Shown in pieces: positions 6,661 through 14,681 of a DNA stretch of 27,234 nt; within the stretch, counting starts at the first letter, position 1; each line of letters begins with the position of its first letter. Location: IMG/VR virus record IMGVR_UViG_3300046829_000045, positions 1 to 27,234 of that record; one strand, written 5' to 3'. The notes beneath the pieces are model-generated. The model ran no database searches, had not been told where the DNA came from, and worked only from the letters and a program-made list of their open reading frames with translations. This DNA is from a virus. The position numbers and the translations under genes are program-made.

Positions 6661-7845
6661 ATGGACCTGCTAGACGGCGACGTGGAGCTGACCGAGTTCG
6701 AGGCGATGGACGTGGAGTCCATCAAGGGCGTCGGCCAGGGCGCCAACGGCTTCCCGATCCTGGTCATGAAGGGCCTGGCCGGGCCGGTCGTCAAGGGCGC
6801 GCGGGACTGCCCGAAGTGCGAGAAGTCGTATGACGCCGACCATGAGGGCGGCAAGTGCGAGAACTGCGGGACCGACCTGCCGGACGCTCCCGCGGCCAAG
6901 GCCGAGTTCGACCGGGACGCCGCGAAGGCGGCGGTGCGCGAGCTCATCGCCAAGGCGGCCGACCGTAAGGGCAACGTCGACGAGGCACCGGACATCGCGG
7001 GCGGCACGCAGGTCATCGCGATGATCGCGGACCTGATCATCGCGGAGGCGGGCGAGCTGAAGGCGGGCAACGCGGGGGAGATCGCCGATATCCAGCAGCT
7101 GGCGTGCGCGGCGGAGATGATCTGGTGCTGGCGGACAGGTGAGGAAGCGGTCAGCAGCGGCAGCGTGATGCCCGCGACGGCGCTCATGCAGGCGGCGGCC
7201 AAGGCGATCGAGGAAGCGCCGGAAGACATGGTGGCGCTACGGGCGCGCATCGTCGACGGGCTCGCCAAGGCGAAGCACTCGGCGGCTGGCCGGCGCAAGC
7301 TCGCCGAGGCGGGCAACGCGCTCTCCGACGGCTCGTACCCGATCGCCGACGAGCACGACCTCAAGTCCGCCGCCATCCTCGCCCAGTCCGGTCACGGCGA
7401 CGTCGAGGGAGCCAAGCGGCTGATCGGCCGGCGAGCCAAGGAGCTGGGCGTCAAGAACCCCCTCGACGACAACGGCAAGGACGACACGGCTAAGAGCCAG
7501 ATTGCACCAGGAGGGACGGACGTGGATACTGTCACCAAGGGAAGCGACGACCTGCAGAAGGCCGTCGCGGACGCTGTCGCGAAGGCCGTGGCCCCGCTAA
7601 AGGAGCAGGTTGACCTGTTCAGCGGTGAGCTGGCGAAGGTGAAGGCGCAACCACTACCCGGCGGGCCCGTGCTGTCCCGCAACGTCCAGGTGAAGGCCCC
7701 TGATGGCGTTGCGCGCGAGGACTGGGCCGCCAAGGCCGCGTACTACCGGGAGATGGCCGAGACGGTCACCGACCGGCCTACCGCGGATGGTTACCGCAAG
7801 CTCGCCCGCGAGGCCGACGCCAAGGCGCTCCCAGCAGCGACCTGA
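6661..7845 (+). CDS. Scaffold-like head assembly protein with zinc ribbon
   Basis: A 394-residue protein between protease and capsid genes, the usual place of a scaffold. The N-terminus (LTEFEAMDVESIKGVGQGANGF) is followed by a zinc-ribbon-like CPKC...CENC (residues about 43-62), a long helical middle, and a module KLAEAGNALSDGSYPIADEH followed by DLKSAAILAQSGHGD near residues 220-260, which I recall as a DUF6582-like domain. The C-terminal 110 residues form a coiled-coil-like region (LQKAVADAVAKAVAPLKEQV). AGGA six bases upstream supports ATG 6661. Probably the scaffold itself or a protease-associated assembly factor; the C-terminal part may also be made separately from an internal start at 7522. 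Confidence 0.68.
   Translation: MDLLDGDVELTEFEAMDVESIKGVGQGANGFPILVMKGLAGPVVKGARDCPKCEKSYDADHEGGKCENCGTDLPDAPAAKAEFDRDAAKAAVRELIAKAADRKGNVDEAPDIAGGTQVIAMIADLIIAEAGELKAGNAGEIADIQQLACAAEMIWCWRTGEEAVSSGSVMPATALMQAAAKAIEEAPEDMVALRARIVDGLAKAKHSAAGRRKLAEAGNALSDGSYPIADEHDLKSAAILAQSGHGDVEGAKRLIGRRAKELGVKNPLDDNGKDDTAKSQIAPGGTDVDTVTKGSDDLQKAVADAVAKAVAPLKEQVDLFSGELAKVKAQPLPGGPVLSRNVQVKAPDGVAREDWAAKAAYYREMAETVTDRPTADGYRKLAREADAKALPAAT
7522..7845 (+). CDS. Probable nested in-frame scaffold protein (internal start)
   Basis: Inside the previous gene and in the same frame, AGGAGGG (7509-7515) stands six bases before GTG 7522, the best Shine-Dalgarno geometry in the area. Translation from it would give 107 residues starting MDTVTKGSDDLQKAVADA, almost entirely helical and coiled-coil-like. 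This is the arrangement of phage lambda C/Nu3, where a scaffold is made from an internal start and shares the C-terminus of a longer protein. The residues before the start (KSQIAPGGTD) look like a linker. Direct observation is the motif; production of the short form is inference. Confidence 0.5.
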   Translation: MDTVTKGSDDLQKAVADAVAKAVAPLKEQVDLFSGELAKVKAQPLPGGPVLSRNVQVKAPDGVAREDWAAKAAYYREMAETVTDRPTADGYRKLAREADAKALPAAT

Positions 7846-7893
7846 GATCCGGCGCGCGGGCACCCCCACCAGCCTTTGTGAGGAGTGCCGTCA

Positions 7894-9795
7894 GTGGCGC
7901 CTACCCCAGCTCAGATGTTCTCCGACCGCTCCGGCACGGCCGTCCTGGAGCGGTTCGAGGAGTACAAGGACCTGCTCAAGGCGAGCATCGACCACGCCGA
8001 CGAGGGCCGCGACTTCTGGGTCGCCAAGTCGGCCGGCGGAACCGGGCAGATCCGCCGGAACGCCCGGCCGCCGAAGGACTTCACGCAGCGGCGCGACGCC
8101 GACCTGGCGACCCTCGACGCCCTCGCCAAGAGCGTCAGCACCGAGCAGCTCGCGAACATGCAGGGCCAGCTCGACCAGATGCGCGAGCGCCTCAGCAAGG
8201 ACTGGGACGCGTCTTTCCCCGAGTCTGGCTCGCTGACCGTCCCGGCGCAGCTCGCCCCGATCGACCTCGAGGGCCCGGCGAAGCTGCTGGTGCCCCGCGA
8301 GACGCCGATCCTGAACGAGATGCCCCGGGAGAACGACGGCGAGGGCTCGGCGCTGCAGTACCGGCGGATCCTCGGCTGGACCAACAGCGGCGTCGGCGGC
8401 ATGCCGGACCTGATGCCGTTCATGGCGTCGGAGTTCCCCAGCTCGCAGTCCACCAGCAACCTGCCGCAGTTCGGCGGCTACTCCAACACCACCGGCGGCG
8501 TCGCCTCCGGCGGGCTAGGGCTGCGACGCGGCCAGAAGATCACCTACAAGGCCGACGCCGCGCAGGTCACCTACGTCGAGCTGTCCCTGTCCGACGTGGT
8601 CAGCACCAAGGCGTACTACATCGGCCAGGGCTACCAGGACGTCCGTCAGCTGTCCGCGACGGCGCTGCTGTGGGCGCACAAGGGCGGCGAGGAGCGCGCC
8701 ATGCTGTACGGGCGCGGCGCCACCGCGCTCGGCTACACCGGCCCGATCGCGGCCCCGACCGGGTTCCTGGCGGCGGCGGTCGTCACGGCGAACACCGGCG
8801 GCAGCATCGCGAACGGCACCTACAGCGTGATGCTGACCGCGATCGGCGGCGGCGGCGAGTCCGCCCCGTCCGCGGTCGCGACCGGCGGCACGGCGATCAC
8901 CGGCTCGAATGTCGGCACGGTCACCATCACCTTCCCGGCGATCCCCAGCGGGGGCCTGGGCTGGAACATCTGGATGCTGAACGCCAGCTCCGGCAACTTC
9001 TTCTTCCAGGCGTCGGTCCCGAACGGGTTCGGCACCTTCCTGCTGACCTCGTACAACAGCACGGGCCCGACGCTGGCCAGCACGTCGACCACCGACTCGA
9101 CCGCGAACCCGAACGGGTACGACGGCCTGCTGACCATCCTGCTGAACCCGACGCTGTCCGGCTACGTGGGCACCTACGTCACCGCCGGGACGCTGGCGAA
9201 CAGCCTCAACTCGGTCGGCGGCGCGGTCGCCGGGTCAACGGCGTGCGGTGACACGCCATGGCAGAACGCGTTCGCCGCCCTGTACGGGGCGTCCACCCAG
9301 CCAGGTAACTACGGCATGTCCTCCGGCGCCCCGTCGTGGCAGTGGAACCAGGGCACCGCCTACGGGCAGAAGCTGCTCGCCCGGCCGCAGAAGGTCTACG
9401 TTGACGGCGCGATCCGCGCCGCGATGGGCCAGTTCGTCCGCAAGGCCTCAGGCGGCAGCACGGCCTACCGGCTGGTCATGCAGGCCGATGCCGCGACGGG
9501 CGGCGCGCAGGTCGGCGCGATCGTCAACGGCATCGCCAACCAGGTCACCGGCGACATGGTGGACTTCGACGTCCACCCGTACATGCCGGTCGGGAACAGC
9601 GTCCTGTGGACGAAGACGCTGCCGATCCCGGACAGCGAGATCACCAACACGATCGTCGCCAAGAACGTGCAGGACTACCTGTACCAGATGTGGCCGCAGA
9701 TCCAGTTCACCTGGGACGCCAGCACCTACCAGCTGGGCACGCTGATCTTCTACGCGCCCGCCTGGAGCGGCGGCATTACCGGCCTGGTTCCGTGA
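7894..9795 (+). CDS. Major capsid protein with inserted surface domain
   Basis: A large (633 aa) protein in the capsid position. The N-terminal 100 residues are charged and helical, like the delta/scaffolding domain of HK97-type capsids. The core follows (VPRETPILNEMPREN, GLGLRRGQKITYKADAAQVT, ALLWAHKGGEERAMLYG). Residues about 285-405 form an inserted beta-rich, Gly/Ser/Thr-rich module (GTYSVMLTAIGGGGES, TVTITFPAIPSGG) like the fibronectin/Ig-type domains on virion surfaces. The fold then resumes (QKVYVDGAIRAAMGQFV, DMVDFDVHPYMPVGNSVLWT). GTG 7894 is preferred over GTG 7885 because GAGGAG (7880-7885) lies eight bases upstream of the former and overlaps the latter. Confidence 0.85.
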   Translation: MAPTPAQMFSDRSGTAVLERFEEYKDLLKASIDHADEGRDFWVAKSAGGTGQIRRNARPPKDFTQRRDADLATLDALAKSVSTEQLANMQGQLDQMRERLSKDWDASFPESGSLTVPAQLAPIDLEGPAKLLVPRETPILNEMPRENDGEGSALQYRRILGWTNSGVGGMPDLMPFMASEFPSSQSTSNLPQFGGYSNTTGGVASGGLGLRRGQKITYKADAAQVTYVELSLSDVVSTKAYYIGQGYQDVRQLSATALLWAHKGGEERAMLYGRGATALGYTGPIAAPTGFLAAAVVTANTGGSIANGTYSVMLTAIGGGGESAPSAVATGGTAITGSNVGTVTITFPAIPSGGLGWNIWMLNASSGNFFFQASVPNGFGTFLLTSYNSTGPTLASTSTTDSTANPNGYDGLLTILLNPTLSGYVGTYVTAGTLANSLNSVGGAVAGSTACGDTPWQNAFAALYGASTQPGNYGMSSGAPSWQWNQGTAYGQKLLARPQKVYVDGAIRAAMGQFVRKASGGSTAYRLVMQADAATGGAQVGAIVNGIANQVTGDMVDFDVHPYMPVGNSVLWTKTLPIPDSEITNTIVAKNVQDYLYQMWPQIQFTWDASTYQLGTLIFYAPAWSGGITGLVP

Positions 9796-10073
9796 CCAGG
9801 GTCATCGTCGCGGACGGCTGCCACCAGCTCGACAGCCCGCTGACCGGCCGCCGCTACCACGCCAGGGGCGCCCGCGCGCTTGAGGGCAGCGTGCGCGGCG
9901 GCGTGTTCGACATGGCGCCCGTGGACGCGGCGATGGCCGTGAAGATGGGCGGCGCCATCGCGTCGGAGGCGGGAACCGCGCGCCGGTCGCTGGGCTGGCG
10001 CTGCCCGGCCTGCGGGTTCGGGTCGTTCCTGAAGCGCTGCGGCCGGTGCGGCGCGGAATGCGAGCGGGAGTGA
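9792..10073 (+). CDS. Small zinc-ribbon hypothetical protein
   Basis: A 93-residue protein translated from GTG 9792 in a GTGA overlap with the capsid stop, hence coupled to capsid synthesis. The C-terminus carries a clear zinc-ribbon pattern, CPACGFGSFLKRCGRCG (about residues 71-87). The frame is open further upstream inside the capsid gene, but that is shadow. Possible roles are a minor head protein or a small nucleic-acid-binding protein; no family recognised. It ends in a GTGA overlap with the next gene. Confidence 0.65.
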   Translation: MTRVIVADGCHQLDSPLTGRRYHARGARALEGSVRGGVFDMAPVDAAMAVKMGGAIASEAGTARRSLGWRCPACGFGSFLKRCGRCGAECERE

Positions 10074-10294
10074 TCACCAGGCCACGGCGGTGGCTGGTGA
10101 CGCTGATCCACAAGCCGCGCAAGCCGGCGACGGCCAGGCAGAAGGCGGCCCGGAAGCTGTCGGCGAAGAAGGCCGCGAAGACCAGGCAGGCGAACCGGAA
10201 GAAGGCCGGGGCTAAGGCGCCCGCGCCGCGCTCCGGCGCACCGCACAAGCCGCGCAAGGCGGCCCACCCCAGGCCCGCGACGACCGCGGCCTGA
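10070..10294 (+). CDS. Small Lys/Arg-rich protein
   Basis: A 74-residue, extremely basic protein: after MITRPRRWLVTLIHKP comes a run rich in Lys, Ala and Arg (ARQKAARKLSAKKAAKTRQ) ending in a Pro-rich basic tail. The composition resembles histone-H1-like tails and suggests DNA binding, perhaps inside the capsid, but this is inference from composition. GTG 10070 in a GTGA overlap with the previous stop, with GCGGGAG immediately before it, is preferred. ATG 10046 and ATG 10058 lie in the same frame upstream but would overlap the zinc-ribbon coding region. Confidence 0.6.
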   Translation: MITRPRRWLVTLIHKPRKPATARQKAARKLSAKKAAKTRQANRKKAGAKAPAPRSGAPHKPRKAAHPRPATTAA

Positions 10295-10315
10295 CAGCAG
10301 ACAGGAGGCGATGGC

Positions 10316-11263
10316 GTGACCGCGATACCCGCGCTGGTCCCGCCTCCCTCCGGCGTCCTGTCGCGCCCCTGGGTGACCACCGGCATGTTCAAGGGCTACC
10401 CGACGTGGCTCGACCTGGACGACCTCATCCCCGGCGGGGCGGCGGGCATCCAGGATGACGCCCTGGCCGACGTGCTGCTGGCAGCCGCCGACTGGGCGCA
10501 GGGCGTCCTCGACGAGATGCCCCTGCAGGGCCACTGGGTGCAGAACGAGAACGTGACCGCCTACGTCAAGCAGGGCGGCCGCGCGCACGTCCGGCCGCGG
10601 CACGTGCCGCTGCGGGCCATCACGAGCATGGCGTGGGGCGATGACCCCTCATCCATGACGGCGGTGCCGCTGCCCGACCCGACGATGCGGGTCACCGACT
10701 CCCGGCGGGTCTCCTGGGCGCTCGGCGGCGGCGCCGGGTCGTTCACCGGCCCGGCGCTGCAGTTCGGGCCGCGGGCCGCCGCGCCCCGGGCGGTGGACGT
10801 GACCTGGTCGTACGTTGCCGGGTTCCCGTTCGCCCTGCTCGCCAGCCCGGTCACCATCGGCGCCATGTCGGTGACGGTGGACGACCCCTCGAGCATCCTG
10901 CCGGGTGACGTGCTGCGGGTCTACGACCCGGGGCAGTCCGAGGCGCTGACGGTGGCCGCCTCCTACGTCCCGCAGGTCCCGACGGTGCCGCCGGCGCTGA
11001 CGACGGTGCCGCTTGCCGCCGCGGCGCAGCAGTCGCACGCGGCGGGCACCGGGGTCACCGGGTTCCCGCGCAAGGCGCTGCAGTCGGTCATCGCCTACTG
11101 CGTGGCGCTGCTGATGCGCGACGACGTGTCCGACGAGGAGCCGGCGGCCGGGTTCGGCCCCGCGGCGCGCACCACCAGCGGCACCCGTGGCGGGCAGGCG
11201 TCCGGCCTCGTCAACGACGCCTACGGGTGGCTGTCCTACTACCGGCCGACGCTGAGGAGCTGA
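10316..11263 (+). CDS. Head-to-tail adaptor/connector protein
   Basis: A 315-residue protein two genes after the capsid, where gp6-like adaptors are normally encoded. The N-terminal half has the helical look of this group (DALADVLLAAADWAQGVLDE). A beta-rich insert follows (PVTIGAMSVTVDDPSSILPG), a stretch common in phage connector and tail proteins, and then a C-terminal helical part (ALQSVIAYCVALLMRDDVSD, ending NDAYGWLSYYRPTLRS). AGGAGG (10303-10308) seven bases before GTG 10316 supports the start; a nearer ATG at 10311 runs straight into a stop. The adaptor role is inferred mainly from position and overall pattern. Confidence 0.66.
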   Translation: MTAIPALVPPPSGVLSRPWVTTGMFKGYPTWLDLDDLIPGGAAGIQDDALADVLLAAADWAQGVLDEMPLQGHWVQNENVTAYVKQGGRAHVRPRHVPLRAITSMAWGDDPSSMTAVPLPDPTMRVTDSRRVSWALGGGAGSFTGPALQFGPRAAAPRAVDVTWSYVAGFPFALLASPVTIGAMSVTVDDPSSILPGDVLRVYDPGQSEALTVAASYVPQVPTVPPALTTVPLAAAAQQSHAAGTGVTGFPRKALQSVIAYCVALLMRDDVSDEEPAAGFGPAARTTSGTRGGQASGLVNDAYGWLSYYRPTLRS

Positions 11264-11264
11264 C

Positions 11265-11450
11265 ATGCCCGCTGAGCTGGTATTCCGGCCGGTGATCACG
11301 GCGACGCTGGCGCACCGCAAGGCGTCGTCGTCCTGCTGTGCCGCGAAGCTGGCCCCCGGCGCGGAGCCGGAGGCGTACCTGTGCCGCGAGTGCGGGCAGC
11401 CCTGTGAGCGGGCCCTTGGTGACCCGGTGGAGGTGACGGCGCATGGCTGA
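11265..11450 (+). CDS. Small Cys-rich hypothetical protein
   Basis: A 61-residue protein with CC...CRECGQPC (residues about 24-47), a possible small metal-binding knuckle. It starts one base after the adaptor stop and its stop overlaps the next start (ATGGCTGA), so it is embedded in the operon. GC-rich third positions support coding. No family recognised; connector genes are often followed by a gp10/stopper-like gene, but this protein is too short for that. Confidence 0.55.
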   Translation: MPAELVFRPVITATLAHRKASSSCCAAKLAPGAEPEAYLCRECGQPCERALGDPVEVTAHG

Positions 11451-11814
11451 CGGCCTGAGCACCGCGAACGCCAACGCGGCGCTGAACGCGATCGTCGGCG
11501 TCAACGCCGGGTTCGTCCAGCTGCACACCGGCGCGCCCGGCGCGGCCGGCACGGCGAACGTGTCGAGCGTGACCACGCGGCCGGCAGTGTCCTGGGCCAG
11601 CGCGTCGGGCGCGTCGGTGGCGGCGAGCAGCCAGCCGGCGTGGACGAGCTGGGCGGGGACCAACGGCGAGGTCGACACGGACATCTCCGCCTGGTCGGCG
11701 TCGTCGGCAGGCTCGTTCGGCTTCTCGGCGCAGCTGTCATCTCCGGTGACCATGGACACGGGCGACTCCCTGACCCTGACGTCGATTACGGTCACCGCCC
11801 CGACGGCGTCCTAG
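11443..11814 (+). CDS. Small fibre-like structural protein
   Basis: A 123-residue protein, rich in Ala, Ser and Thr and poor in charge. The N-terminus GLSTANANAALNAIVGVNAGF, then VQLHTGAPGAAGTANVS and a TRPAVSWASASG element, matches from memory a family of small actinophage structural or tail-fibre proteins with the LHTGDPGAAGTSN-type signature. The C-terminal half (ISAWSASSAGSFGFSAQ, LTLTSITVTAPTAS) looks like beta strands. It overlaps the preceding gene by eight bases. Probably a virion surface protein or minor structural component. Confidence 0.68.
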   Translation: MADGLSTANANAALNAIVGVNAGFVQLHTGAPGAAGTANVSSVTTRPAVSWASASGASVAASSQPAWTSWAGTNGEVDTDISAWSASSAGSFGFSAQLSSPVTMDTGDSLTLTSITVTAPTAS

Positions 11815-11823
11815 GGGCGCCCC

Positions 11824-13176
11824 TTGACCACGTTCACGCTGTTCGGGCAGGCTGCCCCGTCCGGGAGCGCCCCGGTCGACGCGGGCAACTACACGATGGG
11901 CGTCCAGTGGTCGTCCTCGGTGCCCGGCACCGTGACGGCGGTCTGGTGGTACTCGCCCGCAGGCGCCCCGGAGCTGCCGACGCAGGTCGCGCTGTACCAG
12001 GTGTCCGGCGGCGGCACGGGCACCCTCGTGCACTCGGAGGCGGCCAGCTGGTCAGGCGCGGCAGGCTCCGGGTGGGTGCGGTCCCCGTTCGCCAGCCCCC
12101 CGGCTATCTCGGCGAGCACCGCCTACAAGGCGGCCATCCTGCGGCCCGGCACGGCGAACGTGGCCTGGTACCAGCACACGGCTGACTACTGGGACACCGG
12201 CGCCGGGTCTGGCGGAGTCGTCAGCGGGCCGCTGACCGCGCCGAACAATGCCGGGGGAGACGCAGGGCAGGACACGTTCACCGCCGGCGCCACGCTCGCC
12301 TACCCGGCGACGTCGTTCCAGGCGAGCAACTACTGGGTTGACGTTGAGCTGACGACCGGCACGGCGCGCACGCGCACCGCGTCGCTGACGGTGACGCCGT
12401 CGTTCACCGCGTCGCGGGCGGCGGGCCGGTTCCGGACCGCGTCCCTGACGGTTGCCCCGTCGTTCTCGGCGGCGCGCACGCGGGCAGCGCACCGTACCGC
12501 CTCACTGGCAGTCACCCCGGCCTTCGCCGTGACCCGCGCCCAGGGCCACGCGCGGACCGCGTCGCTGACGGTGCCGTTCGCGTTCCGCGCCGTGCCGTCC
12601 GGCGGCCACGCGAAGCTCGAGCGGCAGCTGGTGCGCCTCGCCGTCGCCGCCTACTTCGGCGGCGCGAAGGTGACGGCCGACGCGGGCACCTGCTTCCAGG
12701 GCGGCCCGCTCACGGCGTTCGGGCTGGGAACCGCCTACCCGTACACGGTCAGGAACGTCCCCGACGAGTACTACACCGCAGGGATGCCCGCCGGGCAGAA
12801 CTGGGGCGCCGTGATGTACACGACCCGCGTGGAGCGGAACACGAAGCTCGACAGCTACGGCGGCGCCGTCAGTGGCTGGTGGGCGCGGCGGTACACGATC
12901 GAGTGCGAGATCGCGCTCATCTGCGAGCTGCCCCACATCGAGGTCGCCGGGGCGGCCCTCGACGACCTCATCGACAAGGTCCACGCGCTGATCTACGCCG
13001 ACCGGACGCTCGGTACCAACGGCGGCGCCTCCGGCCTGCAGATCCTGCAGGCGGGCGCGGGCCGCGCCGGCATCCGCGACGTGACGGGCAAGTTCGCGGC
13101 GCTCGACGAGGTCAAGGGGCGGTACGCGGCCGAGGCGACCGTGACGTTCGAGGCACTGACCATGGTGACGGCATAG
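11824..13176 (+). CDS. Fusion of DUF4082-like domain, repeats and tail-terminator-like domain
   Basis: A 450-residue modular protein. Residues about 3-180 resemble DUF4082 (FTLFGQAAPSGSAPVDAG, GTVTAVWWYSP, then FQASNYWVDVELTTG), a beta-sandwich seen in secreted carbohydrate-associated proteins. Residues 184-263 are four 20-residue repeats each opening RTASLTV or RTASLAV. Residues about 264-450 look like a tail terminator (LERQLVRLAVAAYFGG, RYTIECEIALICELPH, DDLIDKVHALIYADRTLG), which caps the tail tube at the head end. The start is TTG 11824, unusual but needed because the DUF4082-like part begins at once; AGGGG lies upstream. Position before the major tail protein fits the terminator role; a surface domain on it is unusual. 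Confidence 0.66.
   Translation: MTTFTLFGQAAPSGSAPVDAGNYTMGVQWSSSVPGTVTAVWWYSPAGAPELPTQVALYQVSGGGTGTLVHSEAASWSGAAGSGWVRSPFASPPAISASTAYKAAILRPGTANVAWYQHTADYWDTGAGSGGVVSGPLTAPNNAGGDAGQDTFTAGATLAYPATSFQASNYWVDVELTTGTARTRTASLTVTPSFTASRAAGRFRTASLTVAPSFSAARTRAAHRTASLAVTPAFAVTRAQGHARTASLTVPFAFRAVPSGGHAKLERQLVRLAVAAYFGGAKVTADAGTCFQGGPLTAFGLGTAYPYTVRNVPDEYYTAGMPAGQNWGAVMYTTRVERNTKLDSYGGAVSGWWARRYTIECEIALICELPHIEVAGAALDDLIDKVHALIYADRTLGTNGGASGLQILQAGAGRAGIRDVTGKFAALDEVKGRYAAEATVTFEALTMVTA
12373..12612 (+). repeat. Four tandem 60-bp coding repeats (RTASLTV repeats)
   Basis: Four consecutive 20-codon units begin at 12373, 12433, 12493 and 12553. Each opens with codons for RTASL(T/A)V and then a variable beta-strand-like stretch ending in a basic or aromatic residue. 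They form the linker between the DUF4082-like and terminator-like parts of the host gene. The spacing is exact, although the DNA is diverged. Confidence 0.85.
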
Positions 13177-13185
13177 GAGGAATGC

Positions 13186-13386
13186 ATGACTGGGTACCGC
13201 TATGCCGGGCCGCAGCCGGCAGAAGACGCAGACGGCGAGCTGATCCATCCGGGTGACGTCCGGGAGCTCAGCGAGCCGCCGGACTGCCCGCCGTGGGAGC
13301 GCACGGAGCCGGAGCCTGACGGGTCCCCGCCGCCTTCCGTGACCACGACGACCACGCCCGCCACGGGCACTGAGGGAGGCATGTGA
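13186..13386 (+). CDS. Small acidic/Pro-Thr-rich hypothetical protein
   Basis: A 66-residue protein with AGGAGG five bases before ATG 13186. The N-terminal part (GYRYAGPQPAEDADGELIH, then PGDVRELSEPPDCPPWE) looks like a compact small domain; the rest is a disordered Pro/Thr tail (PPPSVTTTTTPATGTEGGM). It sits just before the major tail protein and ends overlapping that gene's start region. I recall similar short proteins in actinophage tail operons but know no function. Probably real given its ribosome binding site. Confidence 0.66.
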   Translation: MTGYRYAGPQPAEDADGELIHPGDVRELSEPPDCPPWERTEPEPDGSPPPSVTTTTTPATGTEGGM

Positions 13387-14672
13387 TGGCACCCCCCACC
13401 ACCTTCTCGCCCGTCGCCGGGCGGGAGATCTACCTGGCCCGCGAGCTGGTGCCCGGCACCATCCCCGCCACGGTCGGCTTTCCCTGGCCGCTGACGAGCT
13501 TCAAGCCCAGCAACAAGCCCATGATGATCGCCGACGAGTCGTTCCAGGGCTCGATGGGCGACACCTACGGCGAGTACCAGGGGCCGCTGATCGCCGGGTG
13601 GGACGCGGGCGGCCACGTCTTCGCCGACGTGTTCCCGCTGCTGTGCTGGTCGATCCTCGGCGACTACACGGCCACCGGCACGGCGGCGTCGCCCGCGGGC
13701 ACGACCAACGCCCCGGTCTCCGTCGGCGCGGCGGCGCTTCCGGTCGCCTCCGGCGGCGCGAGCTTCACCGCGGGCATGTTCGTGTGGATCGAGGACGCCG
13801 GGTCGCCCGCGGCCAATGAGGTCGTCAAGGTCGGCGCCGGGTCAACGGCGACCAGCGTCGTGCTGGACGCGACGACCCCGACCCGGTTCGCCCATCTGAC
13901 CGCGACGCCGTTCACCAACACGACCGCGCCCTACACGCACGCGTTCGCGCTCCTCAACGGCTCCACGGGGGCGCTGGCCGGGCCGGGGCAGCCGCCGACG
14001 CTGTGCGCCACCAACCGCAACGGCATCGCCGCCAACGGCGCCGAGCAGTACGCCTACAGCTGCCCGTCTGAGCTGGTGCTGACCGGGAACGCCGAGAAGC
14101 TGCTGGACTTCACCTGCAAGGCGATCAGCGCGTCCCGCCAGCCGGCGTCGGCGCCGGTCGGCTTCGCGAACATCTCCTCGGAGCTGGCGACCCCGTCGTG
14201 GCGCACCGCCGCCGGCATCGGCGGCATCGCGTCCGGCGGCACGCAGGTCAAGTACCTCGCCGAGCACACGGTCACGCTGACCCGCGCGGTCAAGGCCTAC
14301 AACACCGAGCAGGGGTCGCAGCAGCCCTACGTCATCGCCCGGGGCAAGCAGTCCAACGCCGGGAAGATGGTCATCTCCCCGGCGATCGACGACTCGAGCC
14401 TGATCGCGCTGCTGGCCAACACGCAGCCCCAGTTGCAGTTCATCAGCGACAACGGCCTGGCGAGCGCGTCGCACCGCCTGGTGCAGGTCGACATCCTGCT
14501 GGCCGCGTACCAGACCGACGACGAGAACGACGCCAGCGAGCTGTTCGGGTTCGACGTCGCGTTCAAGTGCGTGCACACGGCGGCGAGCTCGGGTGGCATC
14601 ACGACGACGGGCGCGTCCGGCGGCAAGGGCGCCGTCAAGATCACGGTCATCAACGCGACCCCCACCTACTGA
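13386..14672 (+). CDS. Major tail protein
   Basis: A 428-residue protein in the tube-protein position, before the frameshifting chaperone gene. The N-terminus EIYLARELVPGTIPATVGFP, then FKPSNKPMMIADESFQGSM, and the later FDVAFKCVH strand fit phage tail tube proteins. A middle module (PVSVGAAALPVASGGASFTA, VVLDATTPTRF) resembles the small beta inserts of phage structural proteins. The C-terminus is Gly/Thr-rich. GGGAGG lies six bases before ATG 13386; the GTG three bases earlier is in frame but worse spaced. It polymerises into the tail tube through which DNA passes. The assignment rests on position and pattern, not on a search. Confidence 0.76.
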   Translation: MAPPTTFSPVAGREIYLARELVPGTIPATVGFPWPLTSFKPSNKPMMIADESFQGSMGDTYGEYQGPLIAGWDAGGHVFADVFPLLCWSILGDYTATGTAASPAGTTNAPVSVGAAALPVASGGASFTAGMFVWIEDAGSPAANEVVKVGAGSTATSVVLDATTPTRFAHLTATPFTNTTAPYTHAFALLNGSTGALAGPGQPPTLCATNRNGIAANGAEQYAYSCPSELVLTGNAEKLLDFTCKAISASRQPASAPVGFANISSELATPSWRTAAGIGGIASGGTQVKYLAEHTVTLTRAVKAYNTEQGSQQPYVIARGKQSNAGKMVISPAIDDSSLIALLANTQPQLQFISDNGLASASHRLVQVDILLAAYQTDDENDASELFGFDVAFKCVHTAASSGGITTTGASGGKGAVKITVINATPTY

Positions 14673-14681
14673 GGAGTAACC

